Below, one piece after another: positions 1 to 14,712 of a stretch of DNA of 64,000 nucleotides. Made by a program: the position numbers and the translations under genes. The notes under the pieces were generated by a model. The model made no database searches. It was not told where the DNA came from and saw only the letters and a program-made list of their open reading frames with translations. The stretch spans positions 1 to 64,000 of the forward strand of contig JACBWW010000096.1 in NCBI GenBank assembly GCA_020086605.1, in the 5' to 3' direction. This stretch comes from Lanius collurio. Its lineage: Eukaryota; Chordata; Aves; Passeriformes; Laniidae. Every line of letters starts with the position of its first letter. Position 1 is the stretch's first letter.

Positions 1-3000
1 GCTGTGAGACTTTGTTAATATACCACTTGAAATCTATTTTCATCTAGCATTCAAAACATGACTGTAAATGGTTTATTATTGTCATACTTTCAGATTACTT
101 TAACTTTAGAAGCAGTGCTTTTCTCCTCTTCATTTTTCCTGGCAAAATACACTGCTTCTCTTCCCTGTAAGGTGAAAGATCTATAGACTGCTAGTTGTCA
201 GCGCTTGCAAGTAGCCATTTAAAAGCAGATATTTTTTGTCAGCATTTTTATTTGTGAAGCTTCTATGACAGATTTGGAAATTGAAGCCCTTGATTTATCT
301 CCAGGCTGAAAACTAGACAGAGGCAAGGACACCATGAGCCCTAGGAATGAAATTACAAACATGTCATTACCTCCTTTAATCTGCTCTTGTTTCTGTGAAA
401 TTGCTCCAGACAACCCCAAAAATCCATGCGCTTTTACAATAAAAAAAAATGCTCATTTCAGGCTATTTTCCATCTGTATTATTTAAGGCCTCTCACTGTT
501 CCCTTGTGTAAAAACAAAGGCTAGTAAATACATGTCTTTTTAACTTGTGTAGGAGCTAAGCTAACAGATCTAACCAAAATAAAAACAGTCATGTCTAAAA
601 TCACCATTGCCCTCCCTCTTTTTTTAAAATAGTTATTAAATCTTGTTTGTCTCACAGAAGAAAATGGTTTGATAGTGAGTCACACTAGAACTCAGTTCAG
701 GACACATTTGGCATAACATCACATCTGGCACCCTGAAACCATGACTGACAGTCTGATCGAGAGTCACATGATGGGACTAGCAAGGGTGAGAGGCATGGGA
801 AGAATTATAGTGAGAAAGTGGCAAAGAGCCCAGCTCCCATTTGTCTGCTCAAGCATTTCTATCAGCTCTTATTTTTCCACTGTACTACAGGCCTGCACAA
901 AAATTAAAAGAATTAGTTTGTGCTGTTGCCCATGTGACAGCATCCATGGGTGACTGAAAAGGGTCTGAGTGGGGGTGCAAATGGATGTATAAAAGAGAAC
1001 CCCTTTCCTGAGCCAGTCCCTAAGTCGATGCTGGCACTCGTGGCAGCTCCCAAGGGGAAAATTGCAGCTGGGTGTATCAAACTCCCTTCTGGGCTGGCTG
1101 GTGTGTTCCCCATGTGAGAAATACTCTGATCATCCTTAAACTATTCACCACTGAGAGTCACGCAATGCCAAGAGAATGGACGAGCATGTGCTCTGTGCAC
1201 TTTACTGAAGTGGAGAACAATTGGCAGGCCTCATTTGGTCTCAAAAATCAGACAGAAAACAGCAGCAACACTGCCTTCACCTCTGACATAGGTCTAACTG
1301 CGTAAAGAAGCCACCTGCTGTGGAAAAAAATCTATTTTGCTTCAGATCTGGGAGAAGGCCACTCTGCCCGGGGTAATCCCAGCCTATATCTTCCAGTTCC
1401 TGCACCACCACCACGTTGCTGAAAACAAAGCTGTGCTGGCAAGGAAGAGGAATGTGTTCTTCCCCTTCTTTCTGAGGAGATTTGACTTTGCAAAAGAATG
1501 GGTTAGGTCCCTAGCTGTTAGCCTCAAGAGTTATTCTCATCATCACTGACCCAGTAAAGTTGTGATCTTATTCTTCTGAGAGCTGGCAGTGGTGACAAAC
1601 AAACCCTGAAGCAAACGTGGGCATCTCTGCAGCCATATCACTTTACAGAAGAGCACTCAGGGCAGAGCTGAAAACACTATCACCAGGGACCATACAACCC
1701 CATTACCCTTCCAGGTAGATCTGCTGTCTGACCTGGTTTCTGGAAAAGATTCAGGTAACAGGTTCCAATACTGAGCCTAAAAGAATATCTGATTTATTAC
1801 ACACTCAGCTAACTTGGCAAAGCTTCATAAAAAGGTGAAAGTTCAGAAATACCCCTTTTGGGAGCATTTCACACCATGCAGCTCTCCACAAATATTTTAA
1901 ATGTATCTCTTTTCAGTGGGCTAAGGCTCTACATTCCAGACACCCAGATCCATGCCCTAGGCATCCACAAACATTTAAAGCAGAGCTCTGGACTCTGCTG
2001 AGGCAGAGAAGCACTAAAAGTTAGATATCAAAACACACTATTTCCATCCTTAAGCTCCTTTACCAATCCACCTCTGTGTTCTGAGATTCCTCTCTGTGAC
2101 ATGAAATCACTACCCACCCTTTATCACAGGCCTCTCAGGAGCACAAAAGCAGTAATCTCCAAGAAAATTTGGATGCTTTGCTGAATAAAGGTTATTGATA
2201 CTCACTGCCATGCTGCTGGTGTCTGCTTTTAGAAGAGAGAGCTGGAAGCTGTGGAGGACAGCATTTGAGCAAGAGTGGGCTCTGGGCAGAGGTAAGAAAT
2301 AGGCAATCTAATTGCCTCTCTCCTCCCAAACCCACTAACTAATCAGTGAATTGGCCACAGCTGAGGTCAATGGCAGCCAGGTGGCAAACACCACTAGGGC
2401 TAAACCACAGCTGTGTGTCCTGAGCAGGGAAGAAAATCAGCCCTGTGATAAAGTAATTGGCAAAACCTGTGTGCAGGGGACAGCAAAAAGGTGTCTCCCC
2501 CTTTTAAAAAATAACGCTGTTGTCAGGAGGTCAAGCTTCTTCTGGGAACTCAAATCTCTGATGGAATCATCAGAGGGGATGAAAAATGGAAAAGTAATAT
2601 TTAATCCTCAAGGAGTAACAAAAGCCACGTTGTCATTAGCCACGAGCCACCTTAATGATGATTCCTATTGTTAGGTACTCAGGCTGCAAATTGCCTTCCC
2701 ACGTAACTTCTGTCATTGGGATAGCTTTGTGATGAATGTAAAAATTTGCTTCATAACTTGACCATAAAAAAGCATAATTTGAGCTGTAAATTACTGTTTA
2801 CATCTTTCATTTATGCCACAAATACTCTTTATTGCACGATATGAGTAGTTTTGCATATTAACTATGTAGGGACATTTTCTGATGAGCACACGAGTTTATC
2901 ATTTATATGACATTTCACATTATTTGGGAACAGGTAAATTTAAAACACTTTGTTGCATAATCTCCATTTTGGAAGAGATCTTTTGAGATAAACACATCAG

Positions 3001-6000
3001 ACATCAGTGCTTGGTGCTAAAATTAAATCTTCATCTGCTTAAATGTGTGGGTTATGAGTGAAGCAGAACCATTTACATGTCAGTGAGATGAGAATCAATT
3101 CCACAGAATGGAAAGATTACTTAATCTGAGACATATTTTCTTGTTTTAGAACTTGTGATTGACAGACTACCTTATTACTCTTCCTTTTTTTTCTTAACTT
3201 TAAGAATATCTAATGAAATTAATCACAGCCTGGAGGACACAGTTTGAAACCTGCTAAGAATTATATATGTCAGTGCTATCTTTACAACTCACTTGGACTA
3301 ATTTGCTGCTGGCAAATATATCATTGTCACACACTTCTGTAAACTTTGCATTTGCAATCTTTTGAACTAACCACACAAGCTGGAGCACTACTTTTCAAGT
3401 CCTGTGTGTGTGATAGAAGTGTTGATGCAGGGTTTCTAACTTGGCAATAGCTCCAATAAGGATGTGTTGTTACAATCCCATGTCTTATAATAAGTTGTTT
3501 GATCCATATCAGAGCACAGACAGTAGAAAACAATAATTTTGCTATTTTTAAATAAAGCACAGACCACTGTTTTAGTGCTAAAGTTGAAAACCAGAGAAAT
3601 TTGTCTGTACAGGAACTTGTACTTTAAGCAACCAGGTTGTACCTCAGTATCAGATAATATCTTTGAATCATTAGTATTATTAATTAACTCATACAAGAAT
3701 TCATCTTTCTTGAATGGACAAAGAGGGTTGCATTACTCTACACCCAGACTACACAGACATTTTATAAAAGCAGCAAAAGTTGGAAGGAAGTCTCAAGTAG
3801 TTTTTATCTCTTCAATCCCTGTCACGACTGTCAGTTCCTTTAAGTTACTGATTTCTATTTGAAACTAATACCAGGAAGAAATACCTATGCTATTAAAAAT
3901 CCTGCACTAAAGCAGAACCTTAATTACAACCTCCTATTCTCTTGAGTCAAGTTACTCACACATCTGACTGTCACACAGCCCATCTGTTTCCAAAGTTGTT
4001 TTGCTTTGCATTGCTAAAGACATGGAAGACACTGGAGCGGGAGCCGAGTTGTCCTGTGGAGAAGACGCTTCCCCAGTGTCAGGATTCAGAGATGCCTGCT
4101 TATTTCCTAACTACGTCCTGCCACTCCAGCTCTGACAGGCATCTGAGCCAGGTTTATTAGCAAATTCAGTAGATCCTGCTGAATTCAGTTGCTTTCTACA
4201 TCGGTGGCTGCCACAGACATTTTCTCCCCTGAGACCACATAAGTGCAAATCTAATGGGATTTCTAATACATGTTAAACTAACATATTAGTAAGAGGCAAA
4301 GGCTAATTTTTAACATGACAATCATCAAAGCACTTTAAAAATGTGCCTTAAATATTACCTTCATTTCATACATGGATAACGTGGAACGGATATCAGACTT
4401 GCTCAAAAGGCAGTAAAACCTAGGTAACCTGTTACTGATTTTGCTCCTATCAGCTGAAAGGATTTGGGGAAGAGAACACCCCCCTAAAGTAATTCCTCCT
4501 GACCCAAACATGTTGACAACATAATATATTTGCACTGGCACAGAGAGAGTCAGAGACAAAAGGTGCTTAGGGATTTGAAATATTTGGATATATATACATA
4601 ATATATTTGGACATATATATTTGGAGATCAGTTCAGATGAAGATCTGTATTCTTTAGCCACGTTGTTATGGGACTTTTGGTTGACAAGAAGCACAGGCAC
4701 ACTGCAGGAGAGGCAAACCTTGGCCTCACTCATCACAGATCAAGTGCCATCTGAGATGCTGGTTTGTTTGCAAGACGTGTTTCAACTTTCTAATTTGTTA
4801 CAGTAGGAGGTGGTAAGAAACCCAGGTACTTCCAGACTGTGTTTAAAAAAGAAATCAATAAAGCTAAATTTTGCCTACTGCTTAAACCTTTTATTCTTAT
4901 CCTTTTTCTTATTTTGTTTTTTCCTTTTGATGATCAGAACTGCTCTAAAGAATATTACCTGGGACAAATAAATTTAGGAAAGAATAGGGAATTTCAAGAA
5001 ACTAAAGGATTATATCCAGAAATCTAAAAAAAAAATTAGTATTTTTTTTATCAGTTCATGGGAAAAGGAAAGTCTAGTGAGAAATGATTTGCAAAGGAAC
5101 TTTTCACACAGCAGTCTTAGGGAAAAACTTCTTCTTTTAGTTTAAAGCCCAGTTCTCCACTGAGGAAATGCTGCTGTAATCCTCTGCCAGCCAGATGAAA
5201 CTGCTAGATCAGCTCCATAAAAAAAACTTTAGCTGGTTCTTGGTGCCAGGTCTGTACCAGCAAAGGAGGTGTTTTTTCACAGCAAGCTGAGCACTAGAGT
5301 GAGTGTTTGGCCAGCAAGGAGCAAGGGGATGTGGGTTAGTCACACTCTACCGAGGGCTCTGCTTCTTTAGAAACCAGTCATTTGCATTTCTTGCAGCTTA
5401 GCACAGCTACTGAAGGCAGCTGTGCCCAGTGAATTTTATGAGGACATTTAATTCCCAGGCCTTTCCCTGCAGGCCCACATTTCACTAGCATAACAACTTC
5501 TTAGGAATATATCTGCTCATGGTTTTCCCTTGTCATATTTGACAAATCCTCCTGTAGCCCAGCACAAAAAAACACCCCACCCTGCTTTCTTGTGACTTCT
5601 GGTAAATATATAGGCCTTCAGAGAAAACTAACAAACAAGTAAACACCAAGTTACTCCACTATTTTCAGATTTTTTTTTTTTTGTCCAGCTGTAATTGCAC
5701 ATTTTCTAACTCGAAGCATGGGCAATTCACTACCAGTACATGACTGTGCCAGACACTCATCCTTCCCAACATCCTCCCACTCCAATTTCTATGCATTAGC
5801 TTAGGTACAAGAGTTGTCCCTGCTTCTTGGGAGAGGTCAGTGCATTAACATGCTACTGGTTTTTACAAAGGCTAGATGAGGTCTCAGTCAGTACTGTAAC
5901 ACTTCACACCTTTGGTTTTTTTTTGGACATCTCTGATGCTGCCTAATGAGAACTTTAGCATAAGAGGTCATTCAAAGGGGGGGAAAAAAAGGAAAAGCAA

Positions 6001-9000
6001 TGAGGAAAACAAAAAGCTGAAATAAACCTTTCTTCAGTCCTTGCTCCAGCATGACACTACACTCAACACTTTGCAAAAACAATAATTGGGTTCTATGCTT
6101 AAGTACATCCAGATGAATCAGGAGTAATTTCACAGAGGTCTGGGGGAGTTAGGCTGATTTTAAACTGAACTAGCTTTGGTACAACTCAGCCTTATTTCTA
6201 TGGTTCTCAGTTTCACCTTATTTCATAGGTGATGTCTGCCAAATCACTGTTGGTCATTAGAAAAACTAAAACCATAAATTAGCTGGCTCGTTAGGGATAT
6301 AGGGCAGCAAGGGCTTTCCTTTTTCTTTTTCTATAATGATCCCTGTTTCTACAGAGTACGTCATTTCCATTTGCAAGAGAATTTCATGGCTTCTACGATG
6401 AACTCTGCAGCTCATGAAACTCTGACAATGGTCTTCACTCCTTTCTTTTGGTTAATTGCAACAAATTTCATTGGTTGGTTATAAAGGAGATTATTTCGGG
6501 GAAGAAAATTCCTGCCCAAGGTATAGAAGGAGGTGAGAGATTTCCAAGTTTTGTCTCTTGAGCTTATTAATAATGCATCAAGGTTTAGCCTCTTTCAATA
6601 TGAATTTAACAGAGGGGTTTTAGAGTTCCCTTTAGCCATGGAGCAGTGAGAATGCCACTGCCATTGTCAGAGAGTAACTGTCTGTCATTCTTTTTTGCAA
6701 GCACCCAAGTAAGTGGGTGGCAGCTGGTGACAAGGGCTATGACTGCACTTGCCATTTTCTTGTGATAGCTGGAGCAGATCTTTGGCCTGAAGAAATTGCT
6801 GCTGACTTCCTTATGTCTCCAGTACAGCTTTGAGAGGGGAGTTATGCAGATGTAAATATTTATATAAAATATTCCCGTTCCGGTTGAAGGTGCTGGTGTC
6901 CTTTTACCCCAAAAGAGGAGGGAATGCTTTAGAACACGTCATCATTTCCCATTAATTATGGGGAGGGACTACAGGAACCTCAAGCTATTGCCTTCTACCT
7001 CATTGTCTCCTACAGATTTTATGCTCAAGGTGTTGCCTGTAGGCAATCTGCTCTCTCCTGGGCTCCTGAGTTCACTGTGGGTTTTTAGCAGTACCCTTTG
7101 ATCAGCTCCAAGGCCGCCTGTGAGTGACAGTGGAAGTCCTTTCTGTTGAGGATCTCATGTGATGCCTCCTCAGTGCCAGCTCTGGGGACTTTAGGGCATC
7201 TCAGCAGTGTCAAAGTGACACTCTCTCAGTCTGCCATCATCTTCTTTCAGAGGCCTTTTCCTCTCTCTGCCTTTGCTTTGAAATTTCTTTCATTTCCTCC
7301 CTGATCCCTTAACAGTTTTTGCAGTCTTGCCTGAATCTTTAGGTATCCTTTCCTTCTTTAATTGTGACCCTCACACTCATAATGTAATTGTTAGACTTTC
7401 AGTGCTGGGAGAGGTATTGGAGCATTCCCTCCTGCCAACACCTTTCTTTTTCTCACTTTTGTTGTATTTTTCATTCTTCTCCATCCCACACAGCCTATAT
7501 AATTCTCTTCTCTCTATTCCTAGTTCCTTACAAGATCAGTTTTTGTGAGCTTTGAACATTAAAGGGAAATACCATTTTTTCTGGTTTTGCCCTACAAAAG
7601 GGCACGATGATCATGATTAATTTCTTGAATGAACACACAGATTCAATGCCACAGGGGCATTGAAAAAGCTTTGCTATATCCCTCCCACTTTGAAGAAAAT
7701 AAAGAATGGTGTTGGCAGAGAAAAGTGTATGATTTGGTGGTCAAAAAATGCCCTGATCTGATGCTTCTGCTTACACACATGCTCTGCCAAACTGCAGCAC
7801 AGCCAAAACCAGCCACACACCCATCAGCTTCCTTCCCATCCTTGGTTCAGAAAACAGCACCTTCTGGAACTGATGCTGAATCTCTCTCCCACTTCAGTGG
7901 ATACTGCCTAGCTGTACTGAGTACAGTGGGAAAATCCATCATGTTTTCCACCACCCACTTTTTATACATTATGGCTTCCCTTAGAAAGTCTCATTGTGCT
8001 TTCTGCTGAAAAGCTTGCAGCCAAACTTGTTGATCGGTGAGCAAAGTTAGTTGGCCTGTGCCACACAAAGCACCACTAGCAGCTGTGCAGGTATAAAACA
8101 ATTATGAAACAGAGGAAGCTGTGCCCTAGGAGACTGGGGTAGTTATAAAATCATGAGCTTGGAGTAGCAGAGAACAGAAGTTATCTACTAGGGCAAGAAA
8201 ACAGCATAGAAAAGTACAGGAAGCGTTGTGCTTGTGTGTGTGCACTTTTCTGGGCAGCTGTGCCTGTTGTTTATGAGCTCATCAACTTGAAAAATAAACC
8301 CCCTAACTTAGAGCCCACCACTAATTTCATGCAGAGCCAGAAGAAGACCTTGCATTCATATTTCAGTAATATGAGCTGTTCAGTCCCACAGGATTAATCC
8401 TCTTATGCATCACCTTCAGCTTCCCTGTGCAGACAAGACTTGGTCAGAGGCACTGCAATCCCATGCTGCCTGCATGAAGAGGGCACCAGCCTCAACTGTG
8501 TCCAGGTAAATATAATTTAGGAGTCAGTCTGCTCCCAGGGAATGCCAAAACCAGGCTCCAAACTGACACAGAGGCACTGCCACGCTCCCAGAAGAAGGAT
8601 TACTACCCTCCACTCCAGCAGCAGGAATGGCTTTTCACCACCTTCAAGCAATAAATCAATGTGAAGGTGGTGGCAGCAAATAATCTGTGTCACCTCTCAG
8701 GTGGGTTAGAGCTGTGCAGTAGAGCTGGCCATGAGGAATATCCTCATGCACCCTCAAAGGCATGGAAAACTTGGATGCATCTTCTCATTAATAAATAAGC
8801 TCAGCCTGCTTCACACAGCCTACATCAGCTTTTTGGAATTCCAAGGTCCTGGACTTTACTTTAAAGGCCTGATTTGAGTATTGTTAAAAGTCTTGCTTGA
8901 GATTATAAATGCAGACCATCATCAAGAATATTATTCCTCTATCCTACTGAAGGTTTTACAGGGAGAATTTTCTAAAACTGGAACATTGAATCTCACAGGA

Positions 9001-9440
9001 AGAGGGAACGATCACAAACTGCATTGGTTTCATCTTCAAGTACAAAGTGCTTTTTAAAATCTGAACTTCTTACATAAACACTGAGGAAATATGAAAATAG
9101 ATAAATAAATAAAAAAGCTAAACCACAATGCTTCATTGCACACACATTCCTTCATGGGGTGTGGATGAGGAACTAAATATGACTGCTCTTAGTCATGTTG
9201 CTTACTGCTGTTCTGGAGGGTAAGCTCATCCCATGTGAGTGAGTACAATATAATGATGTACTTTAAATGGATCACATCATGGTATATGTGCTTGTGCTCT
9301 GAGGTTACCATTAGATGCTACAGAAAAAGAAATGAAAATGCACTGGAAAAATTACAGAATTATTTAAAATATTTTGTTTGTCTTGAGACAGGGTTGGCTG
9401 ATGCTGTGATACAGGACTAAAACCCCTTGCAAATGGTTTG

Positions 9441-9464
9441 TTTTTTTTTTTTTTTTTTTTTTTT
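9441..9464 (+). repeat. Poly-T run (T24)
   Basis: Twenty-four consecutive T. There is no retroposon body attached on either side that could be recognised. Confidence 0.9.
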
Positions 9465-10552
9465 CATTTCTGTTGCTTCCAATTTCTATCCAACTTTATC
9501 TGTCAAGATTCAAATTCTGTTTTTCTTCTATCTTCTTCTACTTTTGTCTTTTTTTTTTACAAATTCCCACCTCCAACTTCAATCAACTCAAAGTCCTTGA
9601 AGCGGGAAACACTGCTTGGTGATGGCATCAGCATTTGGGAAGATGTTTCTTGCTGTTCAGCGTCTCTGTGATTCTCCTGGATGGATCAGTTTCTTTTTGC
9701 ATCTCTAGCTGTGAATACAGGTTGAAAAGAAGAGCAACAGGCTCTCCCCTTGGTCCTACACCTAGAGAGGCACCAACCTGTCTCCCATGTTCCTGGCATT
9801 CGCAGGTCTCCTCCTCTCTCTGCTCCCTCTTTCATCCAGCCAGCTGGCACGGCCCGGAGGATGTTCTCCCCCTCAATACTTCAAGCAGGGATGGTTGCTA
9901 TCCTCACCAGCTGACATCAGTGCTAATTTCCTCTAAGTTGCCACAGAATAAAGGCGAGGCCTCTTTCTAAAAAATCTTTCCGGCTTGCTTAAAAACACTC
10001 TCTGTCTTCTTTTCTTCCTGTGTGCAGCTTGCAGAATCAATAAGGCCCCAGCCTCTTAGCCCTGAGCAGCAGAGAAGCTATTGCTGCAAACTCAGCAGGA
10101 GGAAGAGCTAGGGCAAGCAAGGAGCCCAGAGATAATCAAAAGTGCCCTCCCATGGCTCAGGATGTTGCCAAGTGCTTGGAGCAGGACCAGAAGGCAACAC
10201 ACTATGACTCTTTGTCAAGCAAGGAATCATCTTCATTATCCCCACTTAATTATCTCTGAATTTCACTAATTGCACTTACCTTTACCTTACATTTCCCAAA
10301 AGGGCTGGGCCAAGTGTCACTCTATAACACTACTTTTGAAAACCTCTGTGTATCTTCATGCAGGTGCCTGATGACTGCTAAAAGGGGCAAGGAGCCCCAC
10401 TTATACATCAGTGTTTAATGTGCATAACACCATGGCAAGCTGGTACAGAGATTCTGTATTCAATGAAATTATTCTCAGTATTCTCAGTATTCAGTGAAAT
10501 TTCAAGCAGTCTTTATAGTTTAAAAGAAACCCTGTTTGTTTCCCCTTTTGAA

Positions 10553-10645
10553 AACAGACAAACAAACAAAACCCCACAAAACCCCAAACCAAAAAACCAA
10601 CCAAACCAAACATCAACCAAATAAAACAAAAAACCCACAGAAAAA
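10553..10645 (+). repeat. A/C-rich low-complexity block
   Basis: About 90 bp made almost only of A and C (caaacaaacaaaaccccaca and similar). Such aaacccaaac blocks recur at 27856-27921 and 54330-54365. Confidence 0.8.
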
Positions 10646-10925
10646 GGGACTGTCATCATTTATTACTACAGAAAGTGGGAAAGAGGGCAGATATTTTTTT
10701 GGCTGCTGACGAAAAAAAATCTGTTAGCAGCATTTACAGATTTAGGACTCTTTTTTAAGGGAACCATGTGAGGGACATACCAGGTTAGAGTAATAATTGT
10801 AAGAATCTACTCTCAACCAGGGAAAAGCACAGAGCAGTTACCTCTGGGTAAATTTTTGGCTGGTGACAGAAACAAGGACAGTACTAAATTACAGCTTGAA
10901 TGCAGAAAACTATTAATGCAGGGTT

Positions 10926-10977
10926 GGATTGCATCATTTGCTGGACTGTGTCATTCTCTGGATTGTGTCATTTTGCT
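10926..10977 (+). repeat. Three-copy 17-bp tandem repeat
   Basis: Three adjacent units read ggattgcatcatttgct, ggactgtgtcattctct and ggattgtgtcattttgct (17, 17 and 18 bp). It is non-coding and intergenic. Confidence 0.75.
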
Positions 10978-12216
10978 TGGGTACACTGTAGATTTCCAGC
11001 ATACTTTGCCCTAAAAATCATGGGCATGTGACTGAGGATAATGTGAAAATCTGCTCTGATGATACATTTAAAAAGCTTCTTATTGCACTTGGAACATTGG
11101 TGAAGAGGACATATTTTGGTTAGCGAAAAGAAGCAATCGATATAAGAACAAATCCACTGAATCCAACAGGACTCCACATTTGTCCAATGTGTGCTTAGTT
11201 TAGGTCACAGGAAAATTCTGCCACTAGAGATGTGCAAGAGCACTGTAAATCCTCTGCACAGGGGTACCAATCTGGGACTGGTTTCTTTTTCATAAACACA
11301 GACATACTCAGAATTTCCTCTTCCCTCTGACATTTGTCCCTCTCCCTTTGAGACCGGTGGCCTTCTTGCCCTTTACAACATCAACTCAAACATGATAAGT
11401 GGTGCAGAAAACCTTGCATGAATTCTACAGCTCCTTCAAGAGGGCTAATCCACCATTTAAGTCCCACAGGCTTAAATGCTTTTTCATCACTCGACCTCTT
11501 CATAAGGATGAATTTCTCCTACAGTGAGGACGGCATCCAACAGCTCTTACTTTGTCAGTCAGCAGAAACTATAAAGCAACACACAATAAATAGCATATAA
11601 ACATCAAATCAAAGAATAGAGTTTGCAATTCTGTCTCACAGATTATTTCCCTGGATTACTGTTTAGAATCTCAGAATTAATATTTCAAGAAGAATATGAC
11701 TGCAACAATTCTACTGGAAACAGCAAAATCTGCTCAGTGAACACTCTATGTGTACAGCCACTGGTCTAAATCAACTCCACTGCCAAACTGGCAAGCACCG
11801 GGTAATATATAAAATGAATAGACAATTCAGAAATGTCCAACAGATAACTAAAATTGAAATTTTATTTTTTTTTTCAATAATATTCATCAGACAATTTTCT
11901 GACAAGACTTTTCTGAAAGATGAAGTGCAAATGGGAACCCTGTAAGAATGTTTCGAAGAATTGTACATGACATTTTTAAGCGCCACCAAGTACACATTGA
12001 ATACTTTGTAAGTATATAGGCATAGCAACATGCAAGTGTCATGTACCCAACATTACAATATGCATTTTGTCTGCTAAAAGTTACTAATGAGGAAATAAAA
12101 TGAAATTGATGTGTCTTATCGTCAGTGCAATATGTTTAATTCCCATGGATTTTTTTTTTTTTACAGGTTGTATTTCTGATTCATTCAAATATATCCTTCT
12201 CAGGGCCCTACACTGC

Positions 12217-12262
12217 CAGTGTAAGAGCAAAGTACACCAGAGTTCCTAGGACACTTACACTG
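12217..12262. repeat. Small inverted repeat (9-bp arms)
   Basis: Perfect arms cagtgtaag and cttacactg enclose a 28-nt loop. It could be a remnant of a fold-back MITE, since gtgtaag arms and a nearby gggccc occur, but it is too short to assign. Confidence 0.35.
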
Positions 12263-14027
12263 ACCATGAATAGATGAAGTTGTTATAGTCCCTTCACAAA
12301 TTATGCCTTATTATTTATTCTAGGAAACTTCCTGCTGAACTGAAGGGGTTTTGTAGTTATAAAATATCTGGGCTAAAAGTAAAGGATGCACAAGGATTGC
12401 TTTATAATTCTTTTGAAAAAGAGCTAAATAGCAACTCAAACATGTGCATTAAGGACTTGAGCCTTGTTCTTTTGAAATCAATAGGCATACTGTACTCAAT
12501 TTTGATGGAAGCAGGACATATATGAATCCAGTAATCCATGCGTTCACTCGCTTGGCTCAGTGTTTTGGCAGAAGCAGATGACTGTAGGTTATATTTGCAT
12601 ATTTCTATGACAGCTATACAGGGGTCTAAGCAAATGTGCATTCACTGAAAAAGGACATGTGCAACTGCATATTTACTAACATTACTCAATATGCATAGAA
12701 AGGAGAGAAAGAGGAAATGATAAAGAAATCAGCCTAGCAATTAAAGACTATCCTCCTCTTTATAATCAACATAAAGAGTTAATGATCATCCTTACGATTT
12801 TCTTTACAAGTTATTACTTTAAAACCCTTCTCTTTAAACCCATTATAAAAACCCTTCAGTATTTCATTTTAGAACAAGACTGAAAAAATCAGTATGTTTA
12901 GAAGAAAATAGCATTGGTGATTTTCAGCACTATGCATAAGGGCAGGCTAAGGCTGTCTGTAGTTTGTGCTGAAACATGAGATCAGAGCTCACTCATGAAA
13001 CACTGCTGGCTTGACCCTGAACACAGGGAAAGTGCTAAAGTGCTGACCCCAACAGGCTTGGCTTTGCACCTGAAATCTTAAAAAAGTGAAGAAACAAAAA
13101 CCCTTGAACCTTTCTTTAATACTAGCACAGACTGCTCCTTTTAGAGGAGATACTTTTCCTACCTCCTTTCCAATTAGACTGCTGCTTTTAGCCCAGCAGA
13201 GAATAAATGACATAAGACACAGGACGTGGAGGGCAGACCTACAGTAAACACAGAAGCCATGAAGAATTTAATTTTTTTTTCCCCATCTACTGCAAGGCTC
13301 TGGAAGTCTCCAGAACTGTAGACCCATCAAATTGGCTTCACACTTTCTGTCTGCTTGTGAGTACATTAAACATTGCTGAAGAAAATGAACACAGCTCGGC
13401 AACAGGATGATTCCTAGATGCTGGAAGAATTCCCATAAGGGCTGCTGGAAGCGCACAAGGCTTGGAGCATCCTGAGGATGTGGAGTGATACAGAAGTGTG
13501 CTGTTCAACCATGTTTGTACCCTTATTTTCTCCTGAGTTAAAAGAAGTGCAGAGTGCTGGGTAAGATTCCTCGATAGCAAGAGGGAAGTGTGCTACCTTC
13601 TATTAATTCCAAGTAAACAACTCCCTTGTGTTTTAGAGGCCCTAGGTCCACCCTGAAAAACCCTGTAGGAAGTCCTACTCTCAAAAGAGTTTCTACTCTG
13701 TTCTGTTGACATCAAAGGCTTCTCTATTAATTTAATTTTCTCCTACTGTTTGCAATAGTCCTTCTCTGCTCCCCATGCATTGAGTGTTTTTAATGTAAAC
13801 ATGCCCTGGCAATATTATGTTTAAATAAGTAGGAGGACAAGTCAGGATATCTCAACAGTATTGATATTGCATATTTAATTCAAAAGCTTGCATGTGCTTT
13901 TTAAAGTTTCTCTTCACATGTGCATGCCTTACTAGGAAGAATTGTGTTGCAGTTGGATTGCACATCATTATCTAGAGCTGACTAAATATTGATGCGTTAT
14001 AGCAGTTCATTTTTAAGCTGTTTGGGA

Positions 14028-14106
14028 TGAATCCCCAGCCAGTGTAAATTGGCCCACATTTAAGGCAACAGAGTGAAGCTGATTTATACCAGCTGAGGCT
14101 GTGTCC
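14028..14106. mobile_element. Decayed fold-back MITE, GTGTAAATTGGC type
   Basis: The left arm (ccccagccagtgtaaattggc) and the right arm (ctgatttataccagctgaggc) are imperfect inverted repeats. They match the palindromic amniote repeat, abundant in turtles and crocodilians, whose ends read roughly CTCAGCTGGTGTAAAT. The centre is eroded. It is non-coding and lies in the CADM2 3' region. Confidence 0.55.
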
Positions 14107-14688
14107 TTATGCCCTGTGAAAAACTAAAACTATACCAAAATTAATAAGATCAGGGCAAGAATTATGGACCCAGGCAACACTTTTACCTATTTTTAACAGA
14201 AAAAAAAATAATAATCTCATTTCAAGACTAAAGCAAATTTTCAATAATATTTAAAATGCATACAAATATCTCATAGCTAGTATTTAGACTAAGAGGTAGA
14301 TGTCATATTCTAGGAATATGTGTGGAATGATGCTAATGGCAGTTGCTAAATACATTTATTTGCCTGTTAAACAGGACACAAAGGAGGGTGATAGCAATGG
14401 CAACCACAAGAAGGCTTACAAAATTCTTGTCTTCTTTTGCTATGCTATGTTATCTGTCTTTTGGTGCATTTCTTCTGTAAGGGCAGGATGGAAAAGTGCC
14501 AAGAAGTAAAAAGATCTATAATACAAAACTTTATGCTTACAAAACATTAGCTTTATCATTAAAGGCATCCTCTGTACTATAATGGAAGCATTTCGTACTT
14601 ACAATTTTAAGATTACCTGGTGTTACTGAGCATGTAGTGGAAATTCCAGGTGAGGTGATTCAGCAAAAGAGGGGTCAGAAGAATGCAG

Positions 14689-14712
14689 CTCTCTCTCTCT
14701 CTCTTTCTCTCT
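14689..14712 (+). repeat. CT microsatellite
   Basis: (CT)n with one TTT interruption, about 24 bp. Confidence 0.85.

Larger units (their letters stand above)
1..11000. other. Intergenic DNA downstream of CADM2, no gene found
   Basis: AT-rich sequence without a recognisable exon, RNA gene or large mobile element. The longest open frames (107 codons at 2351-2674, 107 at 3539-3862, 133 at 4335-4736 on the minus strand, 126 at 7629-8009 and 111 at 9635-9970) are what chance gives. None has family motifs or splice-bordered coding structure. Local content includes an AT-rich imperfect repeat near 4575-4620, a T24 run at 9441, an A/C-rich block at 10553-10645, a three-copy 17-bp repeat at 10926-10977, and a somewhat GC-richer stretch at about 8400-8720. 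Confidence 0.6.
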
